Counted from the first letter of the stretch, positions 19,119-28,962 are shown. The stretch: DNA of 64,000 nucleotides from Pseudomonas sp. HMWF021 (GCF_003061005.1 NZ_QAIK01000027.1:94714-158713); one strand, 5' to 3'. Notes: a model not told the origin generated them from the letters alone. Translations and numbers: made by a program.

Positions 19119-20075
19119 ATGAGCAAGATCAGTGTGTTGGTCGTGGACGATGCTTCGTTCATTCGCGACCTGGTGAAAAAATGCCTGCGTAACTACTTCC
19201 CGGGGATCCGCACCGAGGATGCCATCAACGGCAAAAAGGCCCAGGCCATGCTGGCCAAAGAAGCGTTCGACCTGGTCCTGTGCGATTGGGAAATGCCGGA
19301 AATGTCCGGTCTTGAACTGCTGACCTGGTGCCGTCAGCAAGACAATCTCAAGTCGATGCCATTCATCATGGTCACCAGCCGTGGCGATAAAGAGAACGTG
19401 GTGCAGGCGATTCAGGCCGGCGTTTCCGGCTATGTCAGCAAGCCGTTCACCAACGAGCAACTGCTGACCAAGGTCAAGCAGGCGCTGAACAAGGTCGGCA
19501 AGCTCGACGCCCTGATGAACAGCGCGCCAACCAAGATGAACTCGGCGTTCGGCAACGATTCCCTGAGCGCATTGACCGGTGGCAAGGCTGCCGTGGTCGG
19601 TGCTGCGCCAGCGGCGGCTGCGGTCAACCCGTTCGCTAAGCCTGCTGCAGCTGCTGCGGCGCCTGCTGCTGCACCGTCCCGTGGCTTGCTCAACAGTCCG
19701 CCGGTGCAGGCACCGGCTGCCTCGAAAGCGCCGGTCGGCGGTCGTGGTCAGGGTCAGTTGCGCCTGCCAAGTGGCACCCAGCAATGCGTGATCAAGGCCC
19801 TGAGCATCAAGGAAGCGCTGCTGGTGGTGAAACGCACCGAGACGCTGCCGCAGATCCTCGACAGTGCCGTGCTCGATCTGGAGCAGGGCGACAACGCGGA
19901 AATCGCTCGCCTCAATGGCTACCTGCACGCCGTGGTCGCCCACGAGCCGAAGCCGGACAGCGAATGGCTGCAATTGACCTTCCGCTTCGTCGATCAGGAC
20001 GCGCAGAAGCTCGACTACATCTCCCGCCTGATCGCCCGTGGCACGGCGCAGAAGCATTTCGTTCCGGGCGCGTAA
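19119..20075 (+). CDS. Response regulator: REC domain, Ala/Pro linker, PilZ-like C-terminus
   Basis: A 318-residue two-component receiver protein. The REC domain covers residues 1-125 with acidic pair D10-D11, phospho-acceptor D56 in LCDWEMP, the conserved Thr/Ser in MVTSR and Lys in SKPF. A low-complexity Ala/Pro linker (about 150-195) leads to a C-terminal domain (about 205-310) with spaced motifs (LRLPSG, ALSIKEALLVV, LNGYLHAVVAH, LTFRFVDQD, LDYISRLIARG) that resemble a degenerate PilZ fold; the canonical RxxxR and D/NxSxxG are not clear, so c-di-GMP binding is doubtful. No histidine kinase adjoins. The same position next to phoU is seen in other pseudomonads. Confidence 0.75.
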   Translation: MSKISVLVVDDASFIRDLVKKCLRNYFPGIRTEDAINGKKAQAMLAKEAFDLVLCDWEMPEMSGLELLTWCRQQDNLKSMPFIMVTSRGDKENVVQAIQAGVSGYVSKPFTNEQLLTKVKQALNKVGKLDALMNSAPTKMNSAFGNDSLSALTGGKAAVVGAAPAAAAVNPFAKPAAAAAAPAAAPSRGLLNSPPVQAPAASKAPVGGRGQGQLRLPSGTQQCVIKALSIKEALLVVKRTETLPQILDSAVLDLEQGDNAEIARLNGYLHAVVAHEPKPDSEWLQLTFRFVDQDAQKLDYISRLIARGTAQKHFVPGA

Positions 20076-20086
20076 GCGGCGCATCG

Positions 20087-20162
20087 AAAAAGATCGCAGC
20101 CTGCGGCAGCTCCTACAGGATCGCATTCCAATGTAGGAGCTGCCGCAGGCTGCGATCTTTTG
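20087..20162. repeat. REP-type inverted pair, GATCGCAGCCTGCGGCAGC variant
   Basis: AAAAGATCGCAGCCTGCGGC and its full complement flank a spacer of about 20 nt, directly after the response regulator gene. Confidence 0.87.
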
Positions 20163-20259
20163 CTTTGTGCGCTGCCCAATTTGAAACATCTGTCGACTAG
20201 CCTGGTCTGTCTCAGCTGCTAGGCTCATTTCCAGGCCTTCCTTCGACAGACTCTTGCCC

Positions 20260-21156
20260 ATGCTCGCGCGCCTGCTGTTTTTCTGTGGTCTTTTCCTGGC
20301 CTCCACCTCGACTGTGGCCATGACCATCTACAAATCCACCGATGCCAACGGCGTGGTCTCGTACAGCGACCGGCCGAGCAAGGGCTCCAAGGTGTTCGTG
20401 TTTCAGGATCGCATGGTCGAGCACCTCGAACGTCAGGTTTACCTCGACATCAAGAAACAGAAGGGCACCGACGTGGTGTTCGTGCGCAACGATCTGTATG
20501 CGCCGGTCGAGATTGCACTGGCGTTCACCGGCCTGAGCAATGTGCGTGGTGTTCCGGCGCAGACGATCCGTCGGGTGTTGCCGGCGCGCAGCAACACGCG
20601 GTTGGCGCTGCTCACGGCGATTACCCGTGGTCAGCCGCTGGTGTACTCACCGCAATTCCAGTATTCGCTGGGCGACCCCGCAGGCGCCGCGCAGAGCTAT
20701 CGCTATCCGCTGCCGTGGCGGGGCGGGCCGTTCCGTCTCAGCCAGGGTGCCAACGGCCAATACAGCCACTTCGGACCGAAGAACCGGTATGCGATGGACA
20801 TCGCCATGCCGGTGGGGACGCCGATCATTGCCGCACGGGCCGGGGTGGTGGTGAAAACCGAAAACTCGCAGAACGGGCGCGGCAATGATGCGTCCGGCAA
20901 TTTCGTCCGAGTACTGCACGATGACGGCACGATGGGCGTGTACCTGCATCTCAAGCAGGGCTCGGTGAGCGTACGCGAAGGGCAGCGGGTGGTGGTCGGC
21001 AGCCCGCTGGCGCTGTCGGGCAATACCGGCAACAGCAGCGGCCCGCACCTGCACTTTGTGGTGCAGCGCAATACGGGGCAGGGGCTGGTGTCGATTCCGT
21101 ATCAGTTCAACCAGCCACTGGGGGCGTTGCCCAACTTTGCGTTGGGCAAACAGTAG
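20260..21156 (+). CDS. Exported M23-family peptidase with N-terminal DUF4124-like segment
   Basis: Predicted periplasmic peptidoglycan peptidase or LytM-type regulator, 298 residues. The ATG at 20260 is preferred over an in-frame TTG two codons upstream. A signal peptide (MLARLLFFCGLFLASTSTVA) is followed by IYKSTDANGVVSYSDRPSKG, the DUF4124 pattern. The M23 domain (about 165-275) has HFGPKNRYAMD with the first Zn ligands, YLHLK, and the PHLHF HxH motif, so the site looks complete in spite of the unusual HxxxxxxxxD spacing. It sits alone after the REP element. Confidence 0.85.
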   Translation: MLARLLFFCGLFLASTSTVAMTIYKSTDANGVVSYSDRPSKGSKVFVFQDRMVEHLERQVYLDIKKQKGTDVVFVRNDLYAPVEIALAFTGLSNVRGVPAQTIRRVLPARSNTRLALLTAITRGQPLVYSPQFQYSLGDPAGAAQSYRYPLPWRGGPFRLSQGANGQYSHFGPKNRYAMDIAMPVGTPIIAARAGVVVKTENSQNGRGNDASGNFVRVLHDDGTMGVYLHLKQGSVSVREGQRVVVGSPLALSGNTGNSSGPHLHFVVQRNTGQGLVSIPYQFNQPLGALPNFALGKQ

Positions 21157-21174
21157 AACCGATCAATCAAGTGA

Positions 21175-21325
21175 GGGGCTTCTGTGGCGAGGGGATTTAT
21201 CCCCGATGGGCTGCGAAGCAGCCCCAAATCCCCCAACCGGGTCATACCTGACAAATCGCATTTGCTGGCTTTGGGAGGGCTGCGCCCTCCATCGGGGATA
21301 AATCCCCTCGCCACAAAAGCCCCCC
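21175..21325. repeat. Long REP-type inverted element, GGCGAGGGGATTTATCCCC family
   Basis: Outer arms TGTGGCGAGGGGATTTATCC and GGATAAATCCCCTCGCCACA are exact complements. Nested palindromes (GGGCTGCGAAGCAGCCC and GGAGGGCTGCGCCCTCC) lie inside. It separates the convergent M23 and CorC-like genes; a relative is at 45149. Confidence 0.87.
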
Positions 21326-21337
21326 ATCAGACGCGCA

Positions 21338-22678
21338 TCAATCCAGCATCAACACCTTCGCCAGCACAATCTTCGGCCCTTTCATCTTCTTGATGATGAT
21401 CCGCAGGCCTTCGACTTCAAGCACTTCTTCCTCTTCCGGCACGCGTTTGAGCGTCTCGTAGACCAAACCGGCGAGGGTTTCGGCTTCGATGTGATCCAGG
21501 TCGATACCGAGCAGGCGCTCAACCTTGAACAGCGGCGTGTCGCCACGCACCAACAGCTTGCCCGGCTGGTACGCGAGGATCCCGCGCTCGGCCTTGCGGT
21601 GTTCGTCCTGGATGTCGCCGACCAGCACTTCCAGCACGTCTTCCATGGTCAGATAGCCGATGATGTTGCCGTCGGCCTCTTCAACCACGGCGAAGTGCGA
21701 GCCGCCCTTGCGGAACTGCTCCAGCAGCTGCGACAGCGGCATGTGCCGCGACACGCGCTCCAGCGGGCGGGTCAGCTCGGCCAGGTTGAACGACTCCGGG
21801 ATATGGTCCAGCGCCGCCAGTTCCAGCAGCAGGTCCTTGATGTGCAGCAGGCCGACGAACTCCTGGCGCTCGCTGTCATACACCGGATACCGGCTGAACT
21901 TGTGGCGACGGAACATCGCGAGGATTTCTTTCAGCGGCGCGTTGAATTCCAGGGTGATCAGGTCTTCGCGGGAGTTGGCCCAGTCGACCACCTCCAGTTC
22001 GCCCATCTCCACCGCCGAGGCCAGCACGCGCATGCCCTGGTCGCTCGGGTCCTGACCACGGCTGGAGTGCAGGATCAGTTTCAGTTCTTCGCGGCTGTAA
22101 TGGTGTTCGTGGTGCGGGCCGGGTTCGCCCTGGCCAGCGATGCGCAGAATCGCGTTGGCGCTGGCGTTGAGCAGGTAGATCGCCGGGTACATCGCCCAGT
22201 AGAACAGGTACAGCGGCACCGCGGTCCACAGCGACAGCAGCTCGGGTTTGCGGATCGCCCACGACTTGGGCGCCAGCTCACCGACCACGATGTGCAGGTA
22301 GGAAATGATGAAGAACGCGGTAAAGAACGAAATGCCTTTGACCACTTCCGGCGACTGCACGCCGACCGCGCTCAGCAGCGGCTCGAGAATGTGCGCGAAC
22401 GCCGGCTCACCGACCCAGCCCAGACCGAGGGAGGCGAGGGTGATACCGAGCTGGCACGCCGAGAGGTACGCATCGAGCTGACTGTGTACGGTGCGCAGGA
22501 TGTGCCCGCGCCAGCCGTTCTTGTCGGCGATGGCCTCGACCCGGGTCGAGCGCAGTTTGACCATGGCGAATTCCGCCGCAACGAAGAAGCCGTTGAGCAA
22601 AACCAGGATCAGAGCGAAAAGAATCATGCCGAAATCGGCGAATATCGTAGCGAGGGACAAGCCAGGGGAAGGGTCCAT
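21338..22678 (-). CDS. CNNM/CorC-family transporter-associated protein (DUF21, CBS pair, CorC_HlyC)
   Basis: Inner-membrane protein of 446 residues. The N-terminal DUF21 domain (about 15-205) has four helices with FVAAEFAMVKLRSTRVE and LASLGLGWVGEPA. Two CBS motifs follow (about 215-340: FSRYPVYDSERQEFVGLLHIKDLL and EADGNIIGYLTMEDVLEVLVGDIQDE) and then a C-terminal CorC_HlyC domain. These proteins are usually annotated as hemolysin-like but are thought to act in magnesium or cobalt efflux; no toxin activity is implied. It is on the same strand as phoR-phoB and 123 nt from phoR. Confidence 0.88.
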   Translation of the reverse strand: MDPSPGLSLATIFADFGMILFALILVLLNGFFVAAEFAMVKLRSTRVEAIADKNGWRGHILRTVHSQLDAYLSACQLGITLASLGLGWVGEPAFAHILEPLLSAVGVQSPEVVKGISFFTAFFIISYLHIVVGELAPKSWAIRKPELLSLWTAVPLYLFYWAMYPAIYLLNASANAILRIAGQGEPGPHHEHHYSREELKLILHSSRGQDPSDQGMRVLASAVEMGELEVVDWANSREDLITLEFNAPLKEILAMFRRHKFSRYPVYDSERQEFVGLLHIKDLLLELAALDHIPESFNLAELTRPLERVSRHMPLSQLLEQFRKGGSHFAVVEEADGNIIGYLTMEDVLEVLVGDIQDEHRKAERGILAYQPGKLLVRGDTPLFKVERLLGIDLDHIEAETLAGLVYETLKRVPEEEEVLEVEGLRIIIKKMKGPKIVLAKVLMLD

Positions 22679-22801
22679 GATGGAGTTTTGCAGGTTCCGT
22701 GTAATTCGTAAGAGAGAAAAAATCGCGCCTGAAAGGCAGACGCAAGTCAGCCAATGTAGCGGCTGACTTGGCGATTGCCTAGTGGCGCGTGCTGGCCGGT
22801 A

Positions 22802-24124
22802 TCACTCGGCAGCGCTGATCGCCCGCGCCTGAGCGACCTGAGCCGGGGCGAAATGGCAGGTGAACGTGCTGCCATGACCGGGCACGCTGCTGATCTCCAT
22901 CCGCGCGCGGTGGCGCAGCAACACGTGTTTGACGATCGCCAGGCCCAACCCGGTGCCGCCGGTGTTGGAGTTGCGACTGGAGTCGACGCGGTAGAAACGT
23001 TCGGTCAGGCGCGGCAGGTGCTTGCTGTCGATGCCGATCCCCGAATCCTGCACGCTCAGGTGTGCGCCCTGGTCGTCGCCCCACCAGCGGATGCGGATAT
23101 TGCCCTCGGCCGGGGTGTATTTCACCGCGTTGAACACCAGGTTGGAAAACGCACTGCGCAGCTCCGCCTCGCTGCCCTTGAGCAGGATTTTGCCGTCGGC
23201 TTCGAGGGTGATGTGCTGGTTTTTCTGCCCGGACAACTGCTGGGCGTCGCTCTTGATCGATTGCAGCAGGGTATCGATCTGCACCGGCTGGTTGTCCGAC
23301 GGATAGTCGGTGGCTTCCAGTTTCGCCAGCAACAGCAGGTCGTTGAGCAGCGTCTGCATGCGCCCGCCCTGTTGTTGCATCTGCTGCAGCGCGCGGCTCC
23401 AGCGCGGGTTCACTTCCTCGACATTATCGAGCAGGGTTTCCAGGTAGCCGCAGATCACTGTCAGCGGCGTGCGCAACTCGTGGGAGACGTTGGCGATGAA
23501 GTCTTTGCGCATCTGTTCCAGCTGATGGATGCGCGTGACGTCGCGCACCAGCATCAGATGCTCGTTATTGCCGTAGCGGGTGAGGTACAGCTGAATGCGC
23601 ACCCGATCATTGGTCGGCGAGGGGATTTCCAGCGGTTCGGCGTAGCTTTCCTGCTCGAAATATTCCTTGAAGCGCGGATGGCGCACCAGGTTGGTCACCG
23701 GCTGGCCGCTGTCTTGCGGGGTCTTGAGGCCGAGCAGGGTTTCGGCGGCGCGGTTCCACCATTCCAGGTTGCCGTCGCTGTCGAGCATGATCACCGCATC
23801 TTTCAGCGCGGCGGTGGATTCCTGCACCCGGTCGATCACCGCTTGCAGGCGCCCCCGCACCCGTTGGTCGCGGCGCTGCAGGTGGTAGATGCTGTCGAAC
23901 ACCTCGCCCCACAGGCCATAGCCGTCGGGCGGTGCTTCATCGGGTTGGTGCAGTCGCAGCCATTCGTGCAGGCGCAGCAGTTGCTTGAGCGTCCAGGCCA
24001 GGTAAATACCCAGACCTGCTGCGAGGCTCCAGCCGTAATAGCCGCTGATCAGTCCGATCACCAGACAGGCGGTGACCAGCAACAGCATGTGGCGAATCAG
24101 GGTGCCATGCCAGTTTTGATTCAC
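22802..24124 (-). CDS. phoR: Phosphate regulon sensor histidine kinase
   Basis: Membrane-bound kinase/phosphatase partner of PhoB, 440 residues. Two adjacent hydrophobic segments (about 10-45) anchor it, followed by a charged linker, a PAS domain (about 95-200), the H-box ANVSHELRTPLT with phospho-His at 215, and the ATPase domain with N-box (FSNLVFNAVKYT), DSGIGID and GGTGLGLAIVKH. As in E. coli, there is no periplasmic sensor domain, consistent with sensing through PstSCAB-PhoU. It lies 38 nt after phoB. Confidence 0.95.
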   Translation of the reverse strand: MNQNWHGTLIRHMLLLVTACLVIGLISGYYGWSLAAGLGIYLAWTLKQLLRLHEWLRLHQPDEAPPDGYGLWGEVFDSIYHLQRRDQRVRGRLQAVIDRVQESTAALKDAVIMLDSDGNLEWWNRAAETLLGLKTPQDSGQPVTNLVRHPRFKEYFEQESYAEPLEIPSPTNDRVRIQLYLTRYGNNEHLMLVRDVTRIHQLEQMRKDFIANVSHELRTPLTVICGYLETLLDNVEEVNPRWSRALQQMQQQGGRMQTLLNDLLLLAKLEATDYPSDNQPVQIDTLLQSIKSDAQQLSGQKNQHITLEADGKILLKGSEAELRSAFSNLVFNAVKYTPAEGNIRIRWWGDDQGAHLSVQDSGIGIDSKHLPRLTERFYRVDSSRNSNTGGTGLGLAIVKHVLLRHRARMEISSVPGHGSTFTCHFAPAQVAQARAISAAE

Positions 24125-24162
24125 GGAAAATACGGTCCTTGTCAGCGAGTCTGGCGGTCGGA

Positions 24163-24852
24163 TCAGGCCTTGGTGGAAAACCGGTAGCCGGTGCCGCGCA
24201 CGGTTTGTACCAGATTTTCGTAGGCGTCGCCGAGGGCCTTGCGCAGGCGCCGGATGTGCACGTCGACGGTGCGTTCTTCAACATAGACGTTGCCGCCCCA
24301 GACCTGATCCAGCAATTGTCCGCGCGTATAGGCGCGTTCCTGGTGGGTCATGAAGAATTGCAGCAGACGGTATTCGGTCGGGCCCATTTCGGCTGGACGG
24401 CCGTCGATGGTCACGCGGTGGCTGATCGGGTCGAGCAGCAGGCCGCCGACTTCGATCGGCGCTTCGCCATCGGTCGGGCCGGCGCGACGCAGCACAGCCT
24501 TGAGGCGGGCCACCAGTTCCCGTGGGGAAAACGGTTTGGTGATGTAGTCGTCGGCGCCGACTTCAAGACCCTGGATCTTGTTGTCCTCTTCGCCCTTGGC
24601 GGTGAGCATGATGATCGGGATGTCCCCGGTCAACTCGTCGCGCTTGAGACGGCGGGCCAGTTCGATGCCGGAGGTGCCGGGCAGCATCCAGTCAAGCAGG
24701 ATCAGGTCCGGTTTGCGGTCAACGATGATGGCGTGAGCCTGCTGCGAGTTCTCCGCCTCGAGGCAGTCATAGCCGGCCATTTCCAACGCAACGGCGATCA
24801 TTTCGCGAATGGGCGCTTCGTCGTCGACGATCAGAATGCTCCTGCCAACCAT
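24163..24852 (-). CDS. phoB: Phosphate regulon response regulator
   Basis: OmpR/PhoB-family activator that binds Pho boxes, 229 residues. The receiver domain has the acidic pair in LIVDDE (10-11), phospho-acceptor D54 in [13 protein letters not shown] and Lys in TKPF. The winged-helix domain (about 130-226) ends with [13 protein letters not shown] and VRGTGYRF, the PhoB recognition region. It is upstream of phoR in the same operon. A degenerate Pho box 65 nt before the start suggests autoactivation. Confidence 0.97.
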   Translation of the reverse strand: MVGRSILIVDDEAPIREMIAVALEMAGYDCLEAENSQQAHAIIVDRKPDLILLDWMLPGTSGIELARRLKRDELTGDIPIIMLTAKGEEDNKIQGLEVGADDYITKPFSPRELVARLKAVLRRAGPTDGEAPIEVGGLLLDPISHRVTIDGRPAEMGPTEYRLLQFFMTHQERAYTRGQLLDQVWGGNVYVEERTVDVHIRRLRKALGDAYENLVQTVRGTGYRFSTKA

Positions 24853-24916
24853 GCCTTAATCCTCTTGTCATTTAACTGTCTTGCGCCGCATTAGATAACG
24901 GAATTATTGCAGTCGT

Positions 24917-24934
24917 GTGACAGTATTTTAGTCG
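24917..24934 (-). promoter_or_regulatory. Putative Pho box of phoB-phoR
   Basis: Read on the minus strand, CGACTAA-AATA-CTGTCAC has one good PhoB half-site (CTGTCAC) and one poor one, followed 10-11 nt later by CAATAAT as a -10. This is the expected position for PhoB autoregulation, but the weak first half lowers certainty. Confidence 0.5.
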
Positions 24935-25003
24935 CCCGGCGATTGTCCGGATCCTGGACTAAGCTCTAAGTCCGAATCCTGACAACCACAAAAGAAGGTT
25001 TCC

Positions 25004-25387
25004 ATGACTCAAATGACTGCTTCTTTCAAAGCTCTGCTGCTGGCTGCTGCCGTTGCTTTACCGACCATGGCGTTTGCTGCTGAGCCAGCGATGGAGAAGG
25101 ACGGCATGTTTACCGATCACAAGGGCATGACCCTGTATACCTTTGCCAAAGATTCTGCGGGCAAGTCCATGTGCAACGACAAGTGCGCGGCAAACTGGCC
25201 ACCGCTGATGGCTGCGGCGGGTGACAAGTCCATGGGCGACTGGACGGTAATCAAACGTGATGACGGCAAGATGCAATGGGCCTACGAGGGCAAACCGCTG
25301 TATACGTTCGTGATGGACAAGAAGGCCGGTGACATGACCGGTGAAGGCAAAATGGACGGCGCCTGGCACGTCGCCAAGGCCAAGTAA
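25004..25387 (+). CDS. Exported COG4315/PF03640-type repeat protein
   Basis: Secreted protein of 127 residues. A signal peptide (residues about 1-26, cleavage near AFAAE) precedes two copies of the family repeat, MTLYTFAKDSAGKSMCNDKC-like and PLYTFVMDKKAGDMTGEG. The YxF/YxxD motif and two conserved Cys in CNDKCAANWPP place it in the lipoprotein_15 family, although there is no lipobox here. Function is unknown. AGAAGG precedes the first ATG; a second ATG lies four codons on. It is divergent from phoB with 151 nt between. Confidence 0.85.
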   Translation: MTQMTASFKALLLAAAVALPTMAFAAEPAMEKDGMFTDHKGMTLYTFAKDSAGKSMCNDKCAANWPPLMAAAGDKSMGDWTVIKRDDGKMQWAYEGKPLYTFVMDKKAGDMTGEGKMDGAWHVAKAK

Positions 25388-25390
25388 CGC

Positions 25391-25467
25391 AAAAGATCGC
25401 AGCCTTCGGCAGTTCCTACACTGGAATGTGTACACCCTGTAGGAGCTGCCGCAGGCTGCGATCTTTT
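25391..25467. repeat. REP-type inverted pair, GATCGCAGCC family
   Basis: AAAAGATCGCAGCCTTCGGC against GCCGCAGGCTGCGATCTTTT, one mismatch in the arms. It fills the gap between the convergent secreted-protein gene and ubiA and may end both transcripts. Confidence 0.86.
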
Positions 25468-25470
25468 CAA

Positions 25471-26361
25471 TCAGCGCAACGCGTAATCCAGCACAATCCC
25501 GACAAAAATTGCCAACCCGGCCCAGTGGTTGTGCAGAAATGCCTTGAAGCAACGCATCCGGTCGCGATCGCGGGTGTACCAGAACTCCCACGCGTAACAG
25601 CCAGCGGCCACCAGCAAGCCGAGATGGAACCACACGCCCAGCTCGAACTTCGAGCCTGCCAGCAACAGGCAGCCAAGCGACAGCGCCTGCAGGGTGAGGA
25701 TGATTATCCGATCGGCATCACCGAACAGAATCGCCGTGGATTTCACGCCGATCTTCAGATCGTCGTCACGGTCAGTCATCGCGTAATAGGTGTCGTACCC
25801 CACCGTCCACAGCAGATTGGCGATCCACAGCAGCCACGCCGCTGCCGGCAGCTCACCGGTCTCGGCGGTGAATGCCATCGGCATGCCCCACGAGAACGCC
25901 GCGCCGAGCACCACTTGCGGGTAATAGGTGTAGCGCTTCATGAACGGGTAGGTGAACGCCAGCGCCAGGCCGCCCAGCGACAACCAGATGGTCGGCGCAT
26001 TGGTGCACAGCACCAGCAGGAAACTCACGCCCATCAGCAGCGCGAAGAACACCAGCGCCTCTTTCGAACTGATCTTGCCGCTGGCCAAGGGCCGTTGCGC
26101 GGTGCGTTTGACGTGGCCATCGACCTTGCGGTCGGCCCAGTCGTTGATCACGCAGCCGCCGGCGCGGGTCAGCACCACGCCAAGGACGAAAATCACGATG
26201 TTGGCCAGCGATGGCGAACCCTTGCCGGCAATCCATAGCGCCCACAGCGTCGGCCACAGTAGCAGGTAAATGCCAATCGGCTTGTCCATGCGGGTCAGCT
26301 GAATGAAGTCCCAGGCGCGCGGGTTCAAGCGGTTCAGGGACTTGAGCAGGCTCTGGTACAT
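25471..26361 (-). CDS. ubiA: 4-hydroxybenzoate octaprenyltransferase
   Basis: Membrane prenyltransferase that attaches the polyprenyl chain to 4-hydroxybenzoate in ubiquinone synthesis. The start at 26361 ([15 protein letters not shown]) gives 296 residues, the family length; a longer frame overlaps ubiC. Both Asp-rich motifs are present: [10 protein letters not shown] and [19 protein letters not shown], with about eight membrane segments. Its ATG shares one base with the ubiC stop (TGATG), so the two are translationally coupled. Confidence 0.96.
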   Translation of the reverse strand: MYQSLLKSLNRLNPRAWDFIQLTRMDKPIGIYLLLWPTLWALWIAGKGSPSLANIVIFVLGVVLTRAGGCVINDWADRKVDGHVKRTAQRPLASGKISSKEALVFFALLMGVSFLLVLCTNAPTIWLSLGGLALAFTYPFMKRYTYYPQVVLGAAFSWGMPMAFTAETGELPAAAWLLWIANLLWTVGYDTYYAMTDRDDDLKIGVKSTAILFGDADRIIILTLQALSLGCLLLAGSKFELGVWFHLGLLVAAGCYAWEFWYTRDRDRMRCFKAFLHNHWAGLAIFVGIVLDYALR

Positions 26362-26921
26362 CAGCAGTTCTCCGGATGGGCGCGGGCGGTGGTCCACAAG
26401 GTCGGCAGGAATATCTCCGCCACCAGCACGCTCAAGGCGCCACGGTCGAAGCGCGAGCGGCGGCCCCACAGTTCCGGCGCGCGGCATTCTGAAGGCAGCC
26501 AGTCCTGCGGGTAGTGACAGACCTCGATGGCGCGGCGCTGGAAGGCGTGGTCGCAAAACAGCAGTTCACCCAGCGAACGGCTGCCCAGTTCATCCATGTG
26601 CAAGCCGTCGCCTTGCAGGGCGGCGCGGGACGCCACGCTGCGGGCGAACACCCAGGCCTCGCCATGCCCGCGCAGATACACCTCGCGCACCCAGCCTTCG
26701 CTGCCCTCGGCCAGCGCCAGCGCCGCGCATTCGTCGCTGCGCAGGGTGTCCCAGCCTTCGAACAATGGCGTGACGCTGAAGCCGTCGTTCGACAGTCGCG
26801 TCAGGCGGCGGGTCAGCGAGCCTTCGTCGAACAACCAGTCCAGGGTCAATGAATCGGGAAGGGGCGTCAGTCGGCTTTGAGTCAGCCAGAGCGGGGCCGG
26901 GCAGGCATTTGAATGGTGCAC
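26361..26921 (-). CDS. ubiC: Chorismate pyruvate-lyase
   Basis: Makes 4-hydroxybenzoate from chorismate, the first step of ubiquinone synthesis. At 186 residues it shows the UbiC features WVREVYLRG with the conserved Arg, [11 protein letters not shown] and a [17 protein letters not shown]-terminal segment. It is the first gene of the ubiCA pair and is divergent from rubredoxin across 199 nt. Confidence 0.93.
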   Translation of the reverse strand: MHHSNACPAPLWLTQSRLTPLPDSLTLDWLFDEGSLTRRLTRLSNDGFSVTPLFEGWDTLRSDECAALALAEGSEGWVREVYLRGHGEAWVFARSVASRAALQGDGLHMDELGSRSLGELLFCDHAFQRRAIEVCHYPQDWLPSECRAPELWGRRSRFDRGALSVLVAEIFLPTLWTTARAHPENC

Positions 26922-27120
26922 AATGAGTCATTATTGGCCGCAAATGAGGCGGCGAGCTTAACATGGCGTGCCGCGAATTTGATGGATCCGGGTCGCCGTT
27001 GCGCCGAACAGGCTTGCATCTGCCCGGCACCCTCAGTACAAAACGCCCTGAGCCGGATGGCGGCGCATCCCATCGACCCTCCGCGCCGACAATAAGCCTG
27101 AACCCTGAGGAAGTACCTGA

Positions 27121-27288
27121 ATGAAAAAGTGGCAATGCATCGTCTGCGGCCTGATCTACAACGAAGCCGATGGCTGGCCGGATGACGGCATCGCGCCGGG
27201 CACCCTGTGGCAGGACGTGCCGGAAGACTGGCTGTGCCCCGACTGCGGCGTCGGCAAAATGGACTTTGAAATGATTGAAATCAACTAA
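27121..27288 (+). CDS. rubA: Rubredoxin
   Basis: Small iron-binding electron carrier of 55 residues: [10 protein letters not shown] and CPDCGVG provide the four Cys ligands (C6, C9, C39, C42) in CxxC pairs, with the [11 protein letters not shown] loop and aromatic core of rubredoxins. CTGAGGAAGT precedes the ATG. It lies 19 nt before rubredoxin reductase, so the two form an electron-transfer operon such as serves alkane hydroxylases. Only one rubredoxin gene is present, where P. aeruginosa has two in tandem. Confidence 0.95.
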   Translation: MKKWQCIVCGLIYNEADGWPDDGIAPGTLWQDVPEDWLCPDCGVGKMDFEMIEIN

Positions 27289-27307
27289 GAAAAACAAGGA
27301 GTAAGGC

Positions 27308-28456
27308 ATGAACGCACCTGTCGTGATCGTTGGCACCGGACTTGCGGGTTACAACCTGGCTCGCGAGTTTCGCAAACTCGATAGCGAAACCCCGCTGCTG
27401 CTGATTACCGCCGATGACGGGCGCTCTTACTCCAAGCCGATGCTCTCCACCGGTTTCGGCAAGAACAAGGATGCCGACGGCCTGAGCATGGCTGAACCGG
27501 GCACCATGGCCGAGCAGTTGAAGGCCGAAGTGCGGACCCATACGCGCATCAGCGGCATCGACGCCGGCCACAAGCGTCTGTGGATCGGCGAAGAAGCGGT
27601 GTACTACCGCGACCTGATCCTCGCCTGGGGCGCGGAAACGGTGCGCGTGCCGATCGAAGGTGATAGCGCAGATCGGGTGTTCCCGATCAACGATCTCGAA
27701 GACTACGCGCGTTTTCGTGCAGCAGCCGAAGGCAAGCGCCGGGTGCTGGTGCTCGGCGCCGGTCTGATCGGCTGCGAATTCGCCAACGACCTGATCCTCG
27801 GCGGCTACGAGGTGCAACTGGTTGCACCGTGCGAGCAAGTGATGCCGATGCTGCTGCACCCGGCTGCTGCGGCAGCCGTGCAGGCCGGGCTGGAAAGCCT
27901 GGGCGCGCGTTTCCACCTCGGCCCGGTGCTAACCCGCCTGCAAAAAGTCGCAGACGGGCTGGAGGCGCATCTGTCCGACGGTCAGGTGATTGCCTGCGAC
28001 GTGGTGGTGTCGGCCATCGGCCTGCGTCCGCGTATCGATCTGGCGGCGGCTGCCGGCGTGCAGGTCAACCGTGGCGTGGTCGTCGACCGCCATCTGAAGA
28101 CTTCCCACGCCAATATCTATGCCCTGGGCGACTGCGCCGAGGTCGATGGGCTGAATCTTTTGTACGTGATGCCCCTCATGAGCTGTGCGCGTGCGCTGGC
28201 ACAAACCCTGACGGGCAATCCGACGGCCGTGAGCTATGGCGCGATGCCGATCACCGTAAAAACGCCGGTGTGCCCGCTGGTCGTTTCGCCACCGCCACGG
28301 GGCCGTGAAGGCGTCTGGACCGTCGAAGGGCAGGGCGCCGACATCAAGGCCCTGTGTCACAGCGCCGATGGCCAGTTGCTCGGCTATGCGCTGACTGGCG
28401 CGGCGGTGATGGAGAAACTCGCCCTGAACAAACAGCTTCCGGCCCTGCTGGCGTAA
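27308..28456 (+). CDS. Rubredoxin-NAD(+) reductase
   Basis: FAD enzyme passing electrons from NADH to rubredoxin, 382 residues. The N-terminal FAD site reads [16 protein letters not shown], the NAD site [17 protein letters not shown] (about residues 148-164), and the second FAD motif [13 protein letters not shown] near 270-285. The length fits the AlkT/RubB group rather than the longer ferredoxin reductases. AAGGAG precedes the ATG. It is co-transcribed with rubA. Confidence 0.93.
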   Translation: MNAPVVIVGTGLAGYNLAREFRKLDSETPLLLITADDGRSYSKPMLSTGFGKNKDADGLSMAEPGTMAEQLKAEVRTHTRISGIDAGHKRLWIGEEAVYYRDLILAWGAETVRVPIEGDSADRVFPINDLEDYARFRAAAEGKRRVLVLGAGLIGCEFANDLILGGYEVQLVAPCEQVMPMLLHPAAAAAVQAGLESLGARFHLGPVLTRLQKVADGLEAHLSDGQVIACDVVVSAIGLRPRIDLAAAAGVQVNRGVVVDRHLKTSHANIYALGDCAEVDGLNLLYVMPLMSCARALAQTLTGNPTAVSYGAMPITVKTPVCPLVVSPPPRGREGVWTVEGQGADIKALCHSADGQLLGYALTGAAVMEKLALNKQLPALLA

Positions 28457-28646
28457 ATACCGGTCGTTCTGTCGGAATCACCCCGCTTTTGCCCCTACAA
28501 AGGTCGCGGGGAGACTGGCGCAGCCGGTATCGGCGTGCCATTCTCACTCCCGTCTGCCGCAGAGTAGAGCCTGCGGCGCCTTGGGCGCTGTTCCAACGAG
28601 AACAGCACGGACATAACAACAAAAAACCGTCAAAGGGGCTTCACTA

Positions 28647-28922
28647 ATGCGTAAACCAGAACTCGCCGCTGCAATCGCTGAAAAAGCAGATCTGACCAAA
28701 GAACAGGCCAACCGCGTTCTCAACGCCGTCCTCGAAGAAATCACCGGCGCTCTGCACCGCAAAGACAGCGTCACGCTGGTGGGCTTCGGCACCTTCCTGC
28801 AGCGCCACCGCGGCGCCCGTACCGGCAAAAACCCGCAAACCGGCGAGCCGGTCAAAATCAAGGCCAGCAACACTGTTGCATTCAAGCCAGGCAAGTCGTT
28901 GAAAGACAGCGTCAATCCTTAA
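28647..28922 (+). CDS. hupA: HU-family nucleoid protein
   Basis: Histone-like DNA-binding protein, 91 residues. Helices at the N-terminus (MRKPELAAAIAEKADLTKEQANRVL, split by Lys/Glu) lead to the dimer core VTLVGFGTFLQRHRGARTG and the DNA-binding arm KNPQTGEPVKI, ending with AFKPGKSLKDSVN. This is the common HU form, not IHF. The hupA name follows the position next to rubredoxin reductase in other pseudomonads. A two-way terminator follows. Confidence 0.9.
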   Translation: MRKPELAAAIAEKADLTKEQANRVLNAVLEEITGALHRKDSVTLVGFGTFLQRHRGARTGKNPQTGEPVKIKASNTVAFKPGKSLKDSVNP

Positions 28923-28962
28923 ATTGCGGCGAACTCCCTGACAAGCAGGGAGAACTGCAATA

